Assembly (NCBI GenBank): GCA_905478775.1
Contig: CAJQKB010000050.1
Coordinates: 1-64,000 of the forward strand
Reading direction: 5' to 3'
DNA from: an uncultured Opitutales bacterium
Lineage (GTDB): Bacteria > Verrucomicrobiota > Verrucomicrobiia > Opitutales > Seribacteraceae
DNA: 64,000 nucleotides
The notes under the pieces are model-generated. The model saw nothing but the letters and a program-made list of their open reading frames with translations. It did not search any database and was not told the DNA's origin. Of this stretch, positions 1-9,352 are shown one piece after another. Both the position numbers and the translations under genes were made by a program. Position 1 is the stretch's first letter. Each line of letters opens with the position of its first letter.

Positions 1-527
1 GGCAGGACGGCAAGCCAATTTTCATCCACCGCAAGCTCGAGTGCTTTTCGGGGATCGTTTTGAATAATACTTCTGAATACTGGCGCCCTGTCCTTCGCGA
101 ATTTTTCTCCTCTTTTGATCAATTCCCATTTAATTCTTGGATCATGTTCACAGTTCGTTTTTTCAAAGCATTGAAATGCTTCAAATGTTTGGAGCCAGTT
201 ATCAAATGCAACAATGGCAGTATGCTTGGATAAATCTTGGTACTTTTCAGTCTCACACCATTCCGCATCTTTGGATACAATCGGAAGGTTTAGTTCTGGT
301 TTACTGACTTTTTTTTCTAGCGTATTGTGTTCTTTTCTTTCGACTGATTTTTGAGAAACAACCTCTTTGTTTTCATTGGAATTACCACTTAGAAGACTCT
401 CACTTTTTTCAAAAAGGGCGAACACTAGAAACCCTAAACAAGCCCAAGGGAGAAAAAATTTGAACAAACGAGCCCCAAGCCTATGTTTTGGGCTTTTGGA
501 ATAACTGCTTGGGGCGGGCTTAGGCAT
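1..527 (-). CDS. N-terminal part of a large membrane-anchored or secreted protein (partial, runs off left edge)
   Basis: An open frame of 175 codons starts at ATG (complement of 525-527) and continues past the left edge. Residues about 16-37 form a hydrophobic segment after a basic, Pro/Ser-rich start, which suggests a signal anchor. A Lys/Glu/Ser-rich linker follows, then a helical region that ends in a stretch reading RSIIQNDPRKALELAV. From memory, this 'LIQ-DP-RAL-AV' pattern is typical of the N-terminal module of very large exoproteins (LamG, cadherin-like and similar) in Verrucomicrobiota and Planctomycetota. The family assignment is therefore inference; the reading frame, membrane segment and truncation are seen directly. 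It lies downstream of the pilus-like operon on the same strand, separated by about 240 bp, and is probably a separate transcription unit. Confidence 0.7.
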   Translation of the reverse strand, partial: MPKPAPSSYSKSPKHRLGARLFKFFLPWACLGFLVFALFEKSESLLSGNSNENKEVVSQKSVERKEHNTLEKKVSKPELNLPIVSKDAEWCETEKYQDLSKHTAIVAFDNWLQTFEAFQCFEKTNCEHDPRIKWELIKRGEKFAKDRAPVFRSIIQNDPRKALELAVDENWLAVL

Positions 528-768
528 ATTGTAAGTTACATTATAAACAAATTATTATCAAGCTTACCGATTAAGGCCAGATACAGATGTAGTGGATGTC
601 ATATAATAGGGTAATCTTTTCCATTTAATAGATTATATGTAATAGTTGCGTATATTCTTATGGTTTCTCTTATTCTTTCTTTACCAAATTCAAATTACTG
701 GAAGGGCTAGACAGATCATTAAAACCAAATGCTGGGCGATTACTGACATTCCTTGAAAAGAATTATAA
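528..768. other. intergenic region between the pilus-like operon and the left-edge gene
   Basis: About 240 bp of AT-rich sequence lies between the 3' end of the secretin gene and the start of the left-edge gene, both on the minus strand. I see no RNA gene, no repeat and no convincing stem plus T-run terminator. It probably holds the promoter of the left-edge gene. Confidence 0.5.
540..545 (-). promoter_or_regulatory. possible -10 box for the partial gene at the left edge
   Basis: A perfect TATAAT lies on the minus strand 12 bases upstream of the ATG at 527. No convincing -35 box sits 16-18 bases further upstream. If it is used, the 5' leader would be only about six or seven bases long. The region is AT-rich, so a chance match is possible. 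Confidence 0.3.
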
Positions 769-3700
769 TTACTTAGGAGCTGCAATTTGAGCTCCCCCTT
801 TTGGAGTTCTGCGAATTGTTCCCGTAGGAGTCATAATAACGGGATCTTTAAAAATAGATTGCGGGCTGATATTTTGAATCACTTCACGAACCGGCGAACC
901 ACCACGGGATACGATACTGGCACTTACGAAAATTAATAAATTTCTTTTGGAATAACTCTCCGCAGAAGACTGAAATAGTCTTCCGATCAAAGGAATATTT
1001 CCAAGAACGGGAATTTTGTCGTTCACCGTCTTAACTTCTTCGCGAGTAAGTCCACCGATAATTACAGTGGCACCATCAAAGATGGTTACAGATGTATTCA
1101 CCTTACGGACCGAGAAAATTGGCATTAATATACCGGAGGGTTGTATGATCATTGGGGGAGTACCGGCTGCAGAAGTTCCGATCATTGCGGACGAACCACC
1201 GTACTCAATAAAACCGTCGAATTCGGTGACCTTCGGGCTTAACTCAAGGGCAATGGAATTATATTTCTCAATCCTCGGAGTAACATCCATCACGACTCCC
1301 ACTTCCCTGAAACCGGGCTGCTCATCATCGGGTGCAACGGTATCAAATTGAGGAACTGCACTCTGTATTTGAATTGCCTGAGCCAAAGCACCAGCACCTC
1401 CTTGCTGCGCTCCTCCTCCCCCTCCTCCTCCGCCCGGCAACGGAGCGGGTTCGTAACCTGTTGGGTAAATAAATTCCTGAGCAATGGTGATTTGTGCAGG
1501 CTGTCCGTCCATTACCGTAATTCTTGGTGCACTGAGTAAGTCAGTTCCCTGTTTACGCTGCAGGGCACTTATCAGTAGTTTTGCCTGGCTTCCTCCCAAA
1601 ATCATACTGCCCCCGCTTCCCCCCATGGTTAAGCTTTGACTACTTGCTTGCATGAGTGGTGATACTCCCTGACCTATCCCAATTTTACCCGGCAAATTAG
1701 GGGTTGGGTTGGGGATATTTAAACTCGCATCGCGATTGTCAGGAATACTAATTATGGTATCTCGAGAAGTTCCGCTGGCAGAGTGAGCTGTTGCCAATGT
1801 ACGAGTATTTCCAGTAAAACTTTTCCCAAAACTAATCACCGGTTGTCCATTTGAGTCAACCACTGGGTTTAACGTAGTGGGGTCTAGGACAAAGCTGGGG
1901 TCATCCCAACTGTATTGCCAATCGAAACTAATTTCATCCAGTGCACCTTCCTGAACTTCCAAAAATTTTGTTTCGATCTCTACCTGACGGCTCGAATCAG
2001 CATCCAGTCTTTCCAAAATTCGTTCAATGAGGTCCAATAAGCGACGTTCATGAGTAACGATCATTTGAAAGCCATCAAAGACAAACTTTTGCCCTTTTGT
2101 ATCATCAAATGGAATACCCGCTCCTTCTAAAAAAGCTTTTATTTTGGCTCCTGTGTCATCCGCTCCTCCTCCGCCGCCTCCGGGTGCAGGTGCGAAAGGA
2201 TCCGCTCCTCCTCCCCCCATTCCGGCACCGGCACCTCCGGTCATTCGCTGAATCGTTCCCTGCGTAACTTCATAAAATTCCGTTTCGAGAGAGCGACCGG
2301 TAAAAGTACCGCCCGATTTCGATACCACAATCGCATCATTTCGTATGTCATAGGTCCAACTTACCATTTCTGCTATAAATTGAATCATTTTGCCAAGCGC
2401 CATAGGATTGAGGGTGATAGTAACATTAGGAAATGGCTCATCCCCATTGGCTAGTGGAATGATATTTACTCCTTTTTTGGCTGGATCCGGCTCGGTAAGA
2501 TCAAAGGTTTTTGCTTGTCTTTGAAGTTCCTGCATCACTTCTGGTAGAGGGGATTCAAAAAATTGCACACCGGGAACTTGAATAATTTTTAATTTGTTCT
2601 CTAAATTGCTCGGACCCTCTTTTACTTTCTCGACTTCTTCAATTTGTCGGTCAAATACCTTCGGCCTTTCCCATTCACGTTCAATTTCTTCAAGCATTTC
2701 TGCACGAGTCTTTAAATATCCAAGATAACTTTCCTCGGCCCGCATTCTGGCAATGCGTTTAAGCATTTCCTTCGCTTCATAATTATCAGAAAATTGAGTT
2801 TCAATGGTTCGATATGTTTCGGTCGCTCCAGTAAGATCACCATTAATAAATTGTACTTTCGCACGCATCAATAATTCATTTAGCGCCTCCCTAGTATCCT
2901 TCCAATCCGCCGTAAACTCAGTAATATCTCTACGATAGGGGTTTGCCTTGTCTGCCGCAATTCGATCTTCCATGCGTTTTGCTTTTTCCAATTCGTTATC
3001 AAGTGCCTTCTCCCCTTCCGTCTGTTTTAGACCGGGTCTACCAAATGACATTGGATCTCCCTGTATATCGCGATCCTGGTAAAAACCGGTTCGAAATGCG
3101 TCTAAATACTGATTCGCTAAGTCCCAGTCTTTGTTGGATCGTGCATCTTCCGCTTTGTCTAAATTGATACGATTTTTTAACAACGCTGCATCCAATATTA
3201 ATGGCCAAGTACGCGTATTGGGCTCGAGGAAAAGCTTTATCTTAAGAAGGGATTTGTCCGCCTCTTCGTATTCTTTCTTTCGAATCATGCCCTTTGCTTT
3301 TGCCAAAAGTTCTTCAGCCAGTACTGCCTGTTCCTCCATTTTTTCTTTGGCTTTATCCATTTCGGCCTCGAAGTCTGTTTGTTGCTCTATTCCCAAAGTT
3401 TCAGACTCTGCCTTTCTGCGAGACTCCTCCACATCTTGATAGTCAACCACAAGCTCCTGCACCCGTCCTACCTTACCCTTGAGCATCGCCTCCCCCATGC
3501 GGTACCATGTGATTTGTTGTTTCGTTTTATAAATATCACTAATTAGTGCAATGCTTGAAACATTCGATGGCAATATCCCCAGGGCTTCATCAAGCTGATC
3601 TAGGGCTAAGTCATATTGGCCATCAGCACCGTCTTTGCGGGCTTTTTCTAACAATCTCTCGGCTCGACGCATCGATGTGCCCATTTTTGCCTTCTCGGAC

Positions 3701-4311
3701 TCCATTAGCCTTTCAAAGTCTGGCTTTGCGTCATCTTCGGGAAGGCCCGCCTTCGCACGAATCTCGGATAAATCTTTTTTGGCCTTTTCTAATTCTTCGA
3801 CTAATTTGCCTACTAGTGTTGCATCGGTTGAACCCTCTTTCTTAAGAACCAATTCTCTCTGTCTTTTTCTACCCTGTAATTCGACATCAATATTTTCTCG
3901 ATAGCGAGAAAGGAATTGACTGGCTAATGAATATTTTTTATCCGCCATCGCTTCCTGTGCCAATTGGTAATATAGTTTCGTTTCTGCCTTTCGGATTTGA
4001 TTGAGATAAAAACTATTTTCTTCGTTTTCGGTTATTTTCTCTAACACAACTCGAGCCATTTTCTGAGCCTCTTCCACTTTTCCCGCGCCAGCTAACTCAC
4101 GGATATTTTGAAGTACTCGAACTAAATTCGTTTCCGTTCCAATGTTAAATATTGGTTCCGAAACCACATTGGTTTTTATTTCGGGAGAAGTAGATTGTTG
4201 AGGTAAATTATTGAGCTGCGAATTTTTATCACTTATTTGGGCATGCAAGGAAGGGAAAGACAGGCATACACATGTCATTGTGATTAAACGAAAGTATAAG
4301 TTTAAATGCAT
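769..4311 (-). CDS. Amuc_1098-type pilus-like outer-membrane secretin
   Basis: A protein of about 1180 residues with a signal peptide ending in SLHA. A long alpha-helical, TPR/coiled-coil-like region spans roughly residues 40-570 and is rich in Lys, Glu and Ala. Two glycine-rich runs (near residues 700-730 and 980-1000) separate the later domains. The C-terminal third is secretin-like: it has VEIETKFLEVQEG and near the end the signature VIIGGLTREE followed by KIPVLGNIPLIGRLF. The domain order and length match the Amuc_1098 family, the outer-membrane ring of the verrucomicrobial pilus-like complex. I prefer the ATG at 4311 because it gives a compact signal peptide; an in-frame GTG at 4347 would add 12 hydrophobic residues. 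It is the last gene of a five-gene operon, 66-102 bp after the Amuc_1099-like gene. Its job is probably to form the outer-membrane channel through which the other components act. Confidence 0.9.
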   Translation of the reverse strand: MHLNLYFRLITMTCVCLSFPSLHAQISDKNSQLNNLPQQSTSPEIKTNVVSEPIFNIGTETNLVRVLQNIRELAGAGKVEEAQKMARVVLEKITENEENSFYLNQIRKAETKLYYQLAQEAMADKKYSLASQFLSRYRENIDVELQGRKRQRELVLKKEGSTDATLVGKLVEELEKAKKDLSEIRAKAGLPEDDAKPDFERLMESEKAKMGTSMRRAERLLEKARKDGADGQYDLALDQLDEALGILPSNVSSIALISDIYKTKQQITWYRMGEAMLKGKVGRVQELVVDYQDVEESRRKAESETLGIEQQTDFEAEMDKAKEKMEEQAVLAEELLAKAKGMIRKKEYEEADKSLLKIKLFLEPNTRTWPLILDAALLKNRINLDKAEDARSNKDWDLANQYLDAFRTGFYQDRDIQGDPMSFGRPGLKQTEGEKALDNELEKAKRMEDRIAADKANPYRRDITEFTADWKDTREALNELLMRAKVQFINGDLTGATETYRTIETQFSDNYEAKEMLKRIARMRAEESYLGYLKTRAEMLEEIEREWERPKVFDRQIEEVEKVKEGPSNLENKLKIIQVPGVQFFESPLPEVMQELQRQAKTFDLTEPDPAKKGVNIIPLANGDEPFPNVTITLNPMALGKMIQFIAEMVSWTYDIRNDAIVVSKSGGTFTGRSLETEFYEVTQGTIQRMTGGAGAGMGGGGADPFAPAPGGGGGGADDTGAKIKAFLEGAGIPFDDTKGQKFVFDGFQMIVTHERRLLDLIERILERLDADSSRQVEIETKFLEVQEGALDEISFDWQYSWDDPSFVLDPTTLNPVVDSNGQPVISFGKSFTGNTRTLATAHSASGTSRDTIISIPDNRDASLNIPNPTPNLPGKIGIGQGVSPLMQASSQSLTMGGSGGSMILGGSQAKLLISALQRKQGTDLLSAPRITVMDGQPAQITIAQEFIYPTGYEPAPLPGGGGGGGGAQQGGAGALAQAIQIQSAVPQFDTVAPDDEQPGFREVGVVMDVTPRIEKYNSIALELSPKVTEFDGFIEYGGSSAMIGTSAAGTPPMIIQPSGILMPIFSVRKVNTSVTIFDGATVIIGGLTREEVKTVNDKIPVLGNIPLIGRLFQSSAESYSKRNLLIFVSASIVSRGGSPVREVIQNISPQSIFKDPVIMTPTGTIRRTPKGGAQIAAPK

Positions 4312-4413
4312 GAAAATTAGGGGCAATAGAATAAAAATTCTTAACACACCATTCCATACATTGATGGAGTTGGGTCAATAAATAAAAATGGTAATTGTAA
4401 ACGAAATTAAATT

Positions 4414-5697
4414 TTAGAAATTAAGGGTTTTGACAGTAATTTTATCTGTCCCTGAAATCCTTTTTTCAATCTCGATATTTTTATTTTCTTTATCGATGCG
4501 AAGCAATTTATAACTCCTGTTCCCAAAATTAAATACTTTTTCAATTTCATTGGCGTCTAACTCGATCGAGCTCGGTACTTCACCCGCAATATCGAACTTT
4601 AAATTGATTTTATAATCACCTGTGTCCACTTTCTCCATCAAGCTATTAATCTCAAATGGTTTCCCTCCTTTTTTAAAATCACGAACCAAAGCACGACCCA
4701 CCATTTTAGCACCACCCGTTTTAGGGTCTTTTACCTGTTGAACGGTAAAAAATTCTACCTGTACCAGTTTTTCTTCATCGTCCGGACTTGTCTTAATTAA
4801 GGATGGCATACCCGGGCGGTAATTTTCATTTTCTTTGTAAGGAATATTCAATTCCAAACGATTTTTGACATATTTATCTGAGTTTGCGGAGACTTTAGTT
4901 TGAAAGTCCTCGAAATAAGGAGTCTTTCCTATCCAGCTCGCTAATTTTAATCGATAATGATTTTTTTCAAAGGAAACAACGGTCAAGCCAAACTCTTCTT
5001 CTTTTGCTTCTTCAGTGGGAGCTTCTGGTAGTGTTGTAGTTAATTCACCGTTTACCAAATAAATAATGGGCGGGGTAAACAGATCGTAAATGGAAGAGTT
5101 TCCTTCAGTCGCACTACTTGTCCAGCGACTCTTTTCTGTCCGATTTGAATCGTTTAAGAATTGGGACTTGGTTTGATAGACAGAAATTTTTGAATCACTT
5201 TCATCTATTGTATCGATCTCTTTATCCAAAACCAGCTTTTGTTCACCACGAATAAACTTAATATCTTTAAAACTAATATTTTTTACCCCTTTTTCGGTAT
5301 CTAAAGCGATCGGGTTTCTCGATTTGTCCCACCCAGCTGTTAAAATCGTACTACTCGGGTTTAATAATCTTCCTTTGTAAATTTCTTGAGATTTCATCTG
5401 AATGGTAACCCGGCTTTTTTTCGAAAATATTACTTTTTTTACACTGAATTTTTCGATTTCACCCGACCCGATATTATGAATTTCAATACTGTCTCCGGGT
5501 ACCAGTTGAGTCTCTTTTAACAGGACTAATACATCTTCTCCGCCAACCGAGTCGATAGAAAAGGAATGAGCGACTGAAGGTTTATTTTTCTTTTCTGAAT
5601 CACTGGGCTCCAAAAAGGAGATAACACCGACAATTCCAAGAGTCAGTAGTACCAGTACAATGGCGATTTTGTCGTAATGTGAATTAACGAATTTCAC
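4414..5697 (-). CDS. Amuc_1099-type pilus-like system protein
   Basis: A 427-residue bitopic protein. A short basic N-terminus precedes one membrane helix (about residues 10-30); the rest is beta-rich and periplasmic. Two similar segments can be seen, one near residues 50-90 (VPGDSIEIHN) and one at the C-terminus (FNFGNRSYKLLRI), both resembling the small beta domains of PilP-type alignment proteins. That comparison is inference; membership of the Amuc_1099 family follows from topology, size and position between 1100-like and 1098-like genes. The start codon is GTG and the gene overlaps the end of the upstream gene by 14 bp, which points to translational coupling. It probably links the inner-membrane proteins to the secretin. 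Confidence 0.82.
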   Translation of the reverse strand: MKFVNSHYDKIAIVLVLLTLGIVGVISFLEPSDSEKKNKPSVAHSFSIDSVGGEDVLVLLKETQLVPGDSIEIHNIGSGEIEKFSVKKVIFSKKSRVTIQMKSQEIYKGRLLNPSSTILTAGWDKSRNPIALDTEKGVKNISFKDIKFIRGEQKLVLDKEIDTIDESDSKISVYQTKSQFLNDSNRTEKSRWTSSATEGNSSIYDLFTPPIIYLVNGELTTTLPEAPTEEAKEEEFGLTVVSFEKNHYRLKLASWIGKTPYFEDFQTKVSANSDKYVKNRLELNIPYKENENYRPGMPSLIKTSPDDEEKLVQVEFFTVQQVKDPKTGGAKMVGRALVRDFKKGGKPFEINSLMEKVDTGDYKINLKFDIAGEVPSSIELDANEIEKVFNFGNRSYKLLRIDKENKNIEIEKRISGTDKITVKTLNF

Positions 5698-6796
5698 GAT
5701 TTAAAAAGATTTTATCTAATCTCGAACCTATTTTTGAATTTCCTGATAATTCTAAGAACTTCTGTAGTGGTTCTTCATTCAGTTGTACTGTCTTTAAAGA
5801 CCTAACCAAGAAAGATTCAAAGTCCCGCTCAATTTCATAAACATACTCAATTAAAAATGTAAATGTTGATTCTACATTCTGAACAATCGGGAGCGGTGTG
5901 GCGGAATTGCCCGTTTCTGAAGGAAACGGACTTGGCGCAGATTGAGGAGTGAAGGAGTTACCTAATTCAACCGATCGACTAACAATTAAGTCTTTTACAA
6001 GAAAGGGAGGCCTTAACTGATTAATAAAACTTCGTGCATGGGATGTGTGACCTTTAAACTCTATCACAAATGCAAAAGATTTTATTCCACCAGTAAAGCG
6101 AACCAATTTATCGGTAAAATTCGGGCTCGTTAATTGATCGCCAGCAATATGCTGGCTGTCTTCTTCACCCACTGGCTCACGAGATACCGTGAGGAGATTA
6201 ATTCTATGCTCCCCATTGGAGGATTCAGTTAAATATTCGATTAAGGTGGAAATAATCTTACTTTGAATGCCGAGTAATTTTGCCTCGTTTTTTGAAAAAC
6301 TTGGCCAAAATCCGTCATAGGAAGACAGCCCAAATCCGTATTTCTTTTCTTCGGCCTGGTTGGCCACACCAAACGGATTGCTTCCAGTTGATTCATTTTG
6401 ATTACAATCAATATTATTTTTTTTACACATGCTGCGTAATCGGGAATAAAGCCTTGTCAAATCTGCGTTGATTGACTCCGGACTTTTATTTTTCCAGTTG
6501 GTAAAAATATTATCACTTGGGTTTAGAATGTTATTCCAAAAACGATGCTGATCTTTTTCTAGAGTCGATAAAGTTAACAAATCATCTGTCGCTAAGCTTG
6601 CATCTTCAGAAAGTCCTTCGTATAGCAAAAGTTCTTCGTTTAGACTACCCGCCTTTTGTTCTTCACCTTTTATAGACGAAATAATTTCTTCAAGATTTTC
6701 TCCTGAATTACAGGATATAAATTGTAGTGAAGTAAACAAAACCAAAAACAAAAACAGCAAGGAAAAGAAAAACTTATTGTGTTTTAAAAAATTCAT
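5684..6796 (-). CDS. Amuc_1100-type pilus-like protein
   Basis: A 370-residue protein with an N-terminal hydrophobic helix (about residues 9-28) ending in FISCNSG. It continues with a helical stretch and a C-terminal alpha/beta region like the periplasmic part of PilN/PilO proteins. In Akkermansia the homologue (317 residues from memory) is an abundant outer-surface or periplasmic protein and was reported to act on host TLR2; no such role can be assumed here. The Cys at about residue 29 sits where a lipoprotein Cys would, but the preceding Phe-Ile-Ser is a poor lipobox, so anchoring by the uncleaved helix is equally likely. It starts 10 bp after the PilM/PilN-like gene and overlaps the next gene by 14 bp. 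Family assignment rests on synteny and architecture more than on sharp motifs. Confidence 0.82.
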   Translation of the reverse strand: MNFLKHNKFFFSLLFLFLVLFTSLQFISCNSGENLEEIISSIKGEEQKAGSLNEELLLYEGLSEDASLATDDLLTLSTLEKDQHRFWNNILNPSDNIFTNWKNKSPESINADLTRLYSRLRSMCKKNNIDCNQNESTGSNPFGVANQAEEKKYGFGLSSYDGFWPSFSKNEAKLLGIQSKIISTLIEYLTESSNGEHRINLLTVSREPVGEEDSQHIAGDQLTSPNFTDKLVRFTGGIKSFAFVIEFKGHTSHARSFINQLRPPFLVKDLIVSRSVELGNSFTPQSAPSPFPSETGNSATPLPIVQNVESTFTFLIEYVYEIERDFESFLVRSLKTVQLNEEPLQKFLELSGNSKIGSRLDKIFLNREIR

Positions 6797-6806
6797 GGAT
6801 TACAGC

Positions 6807-8570
6807 TTAAGATTTCGGAATAAATTCATATTTAAAATGAGTAAAATACCGTTTAAATAAATCTCCTTTTCCTTCGATTGAAAAAGTTTTTTTGGCAACC
6901 TTTTCAATAAAGGGAAGTGCTTCCAAATATTGAGTCAATGCTTCTTGTTTTACGCTATTTAATTCAATTAAGTGATTTCTCTTCTCGTTCGCGTCGGAGT
7001 CCTTAAAGGTTTCATCGATCCGAACTAAATATCTGCCAGAAAGTATTATTTTGTATCTCTTTTTTCCTTTCAAGAATTGAGTACCTATAATATTTTCTCG
7101 GCTTCTTGCGGAGACTTCTTGAAACCTTAATTCATCAAACCAAGCGTCCGATACATCAGCATGGTCCAATGATCCCTGCAACTGGTTAAGGAAATCTTGT
7201 ATCACCCAACAGGAAAAACTTTTTTCTCTGAATATTTGATTTCGTTCGAAAACCAATTGATTAAGTTTATCAGTAAACAAGAACTTTTCCTGAAGTAATT
7301 CCTGGTCGGCAATATTTGATTTTAGGTCTCTTGTGCCCTGCTGTAATGAACTGAGTTCTTTTTCTAGCTCATCCTCCAGAGATGATTTATTCAAAATGCT
7401 CGGTATTGGCAGTAGTGAGAAAATAAATGCGGCGGTTAATAGCAGTGGTATTTTCTTTTTAAAGGATAAGTGCGTCAGCTTATTTGCAGGGAGTAAATTA
7501 AGAGGACGCTTTAAGGTATTCCCTTCATTACTATTCAAAATTGCAGTCGCAAGCCCAACTGGTTCGCCAATCATGTAAGGAAGAAGGGCGCGCATTTCTT
7601 GGCTTATTCCATCCTCTAACAGTAAGCTCTTCAGGGGGTCAAAATAATCAATATCTAGGCTTTGGCTTTGGCTAAGGTATTCGGGTAAGTTGTTGAGCAG
7701 TGCACCTCTCCCGGCAAGAAACATCCGATTTGGAGACTTTCCTTTTTTAAGCCTTTTGTAGGTTACAATTGATCGGGTAATTTCTTGACTTGCTCGATTT
7801 AAAAACTGCTGCGAGCAATTTTCTAGTACTTGGACGCTTGGGTCTTCCGGTGAAAAAGCAACCTGTCCTGAAAAATAACTTTTTTTGATTTCCTCTGCTT
7901 TCTCAAATAATATCCCTAAACTGTCCGATATATTTTGTGTGAGAGCGTTTCCCCCTATTGCTATACTTCGGATAAGAAAGCCAGTGGGATTAATAAAAAG
8001 TAAATTCGTAGATTTTGCACCAATGTTAACAACAAGTGTCTCTTGTTGCTCTAATCCCACGCCCGATGAAATTAGTGCATTGTAGTCCAGAATCGGTGCA
8101 GGTGTAATTTGCAGAGGGTTTAATCCAATCTCAACCACTTTTTCACAAAATGTTTCCGCAATTTCTGGCTTCACCGCAAAGGCAAGAATTTCCTGCTCTA
8201 CCCCATCATCATCAATTACCTGATAGTCCCATATTAATTCGGCCAATGGGAATGGCATTTTTTGGGACAGTTCAAACGCTACTATTTTTTTCTGTTTCTC
8301 TTCGTTTACATGGGGAACACGTATTGTTTTGTTAAGAAGCAGGCTTCCGGGAAATATAAAACGTGCATCCCCTTTAAGTTTTTCGTTTTTACAGAGTAAT
8401 TCCAATCCGGCAATCAATGAATCTAGCCAGATTTGGTCATTACTGTAGTCATAGTGTAGAGTTTGAAGAGCAACCTGCTTGAGTTTTAATTTACCACCTT
8501 CTGAAGAAAACACACTCGCGGACACATGAGAAATACCGCAATTTATAATTACTTCTCTCTTCTCGCTCAT
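6807..8570 (-). CDS. Amuc_1101-type PilM-like protein fused to a PilN-like domain
   Basis: A 587-residue protein. Residues 1 to about 350 form an actin-like PilM fold: it starts with EVIINCGISHVSASVF and has later nucleotide-site-like segments such as TLVVNIGAKSTNLLFI and MFLAGRGALLNNLPEYL. At residue 357 a new module begins with LNLLPANK, the short motif that opens PilN proteins. A membrane helix (about 374-392), a coiled coil and a periplasmic alpha/beta domain follow. One polypeptide therefore covers the cytoplasmic PilM role and the inner-membrane PilN role, which are usually separate genes. It lies 24 bp after the Amuc_1102-like gene and 10 bp before the Amuc_1100-like gene. It probably nucleates the inner-membrane platform. 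Confidence 0.88.
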   Translation of the reverse strand: MSEKREVIINCGISHVSASVFSSEGGKLKLKQVALQTLHYDYSNDQIWLDSLIAGLELLCKNEKLKGDARFIFPGSLLLNKTIRVPHVNEEKQKKIVAFELSQKMPFPLAELIWDYQVIDDDGVEQEILAFAVKPEIAETFCEKVVEIGLNPLQITPAPILDYNALISSGVGLEQQETLVVNIGAKSTNLLFINPTGFLIRSIAIGGNALTQNISDSLGILFEKAEEIKKSYFSGQVAFSPEDPSVQVLENCSQQFLNRASQEITRSIVTYKRLKKGKSPNRMFLAGRGALLNNLPEYLSQSQSLDIDYFDPLKSLLLEDGISQEMRALLPYMIGEPVGLATAILNSNEGNTLKRPLNLLPANKLTHLSFKKKIPLLLTAAFIFSLLPIPSILNKSSLEDELEKELSSLQQGTRDLKSNIADQELLQEKFLFTDKLNQLVFERNQIFREKSFSCWVIQDFLNQLQGSLDHADVSDAWFDELRFQEVSARSRENIIGTQFLKGKKRYKIILSGRYLVRIDETFKDSDANEKRNHLIELNSVKQEALTQYLEALPFIEKVAKKTFSIEGKGDLFKRYFTHFKYEFIPKS

Positions 8571-8594
8571 AAAAAGAAATGGCAGGAAATAAAA

Positions 8595-9272
8595 TTAATA
8601 TCCCGATCCCTTAATTCTCTTCACCGGTCCCACTCCTTCCAAGTAATTAGAACTGACAATGTGTGCGGGTAATAAAATTCCTTCATTTTTAGACGCATTT
8701 GATTGGGCCTGTTGTTTAAACTTTTGAAGTATTGTTTCCTCCCTGTATTTATCAAAAGAAATGGAGTCCGAAATTTCTAGTGGTATTCCATCGTATATTA
8801 TTTCTACCACATACCCGACTGCATTAATATAGGTTGATAAAAAGCCATCCCTTTCGGCAATCGCGGCAGGAAATAAAAAGTGGGCATATTTTGTATTTCT
8901 ATCAAATTTAACAGTCATATATTCCACTTCCGCACTGTAGTATTGATAAAATTCTATATCGGGCAATTTCAGGGTGCGCAGATTTTTCTTTTGATATTCA
9001 TTAAGGAAACATAACGAAAGTCGAACTTTTATGTTATTGATAAAATCAATATTGATTAGGTCCTCCTTGCTCGACGGTTTTCTAGATTTAAATTTTTCCA
9101 GCAATGGATGGGTAACAAATACAAAGGGAACGGAGGCTTTGACCCACTGATCTGATTCTTTCGTAATGGTTATCTTCCCTCCCAGTTTAACAAATTGATC
9201 CGGATTTGCCTTCAAGTTTCCAATAAAAAGTACGGATACAAGAAAAAATAATGGAGTGGGTAAGAATTTCAT
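8595..9272 (-). CDS. Amuc_1102-type pilus-like exported protein
   Basis: A protein of about 225 residues with a clear signal peptide (MKFLPTPLFFLVSVLF, cleavage probably after the Lys-Ala near residue 22). The mature part is mostly beta-strand, with repeated Val/Phe/Tyr alternation and no cysteines in recognisable motifs. The first gene of an operon leading to PilM/PilN-like, 1100-like, 1099-like and secretin genes matches the Amuc_1102 position. The homologue in Akkermansia is described as an immunoglobulin-like pilus-associated protein; structure similarity here is inference. The frame extends upstream to 9335, but that start would add 21 polar residues before the signal peptide, so I chose ATG at 9272. 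Its promoter must lie in the 80 bp shared with the divergent Nudix gene. Confidence 0.8.
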   Translation of the reverse strand: MKFLPTPLFFLVSVLFIGNLKANPDQFVKLGGKITITKESDQWVKASVPFVFVTHPLLEKFKSRKPSSKEDLINIDFINNIKVRLSLCFLNEYQKKNLRTLKLPDIEFYQYYSAEVEYMTVKFDRNTKYAHFLFPAAIAERDGFLSTYINAVGYVVEIIYDGIPLEISDSISFDKYREETILQKFKQQAQSNASKNEGILLPAHIVSSNYLEGVGPVKRIKGSGY

Positions 9273-9352
9273 GGGACTGAGCTTTTGTGGTTTTGTATTA
9301 TGGTAGATTGCCATCTTTCCAAATCTTGTGTACATATAACAAGCATAAACTA

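Noticed and set aside
1380-1440. Repetitive-looking Gly codon runs in the secretin gene
   Set aside because: They encode two glycine-rich linkers normal for this family, not a DNA repeat or CRISPR.
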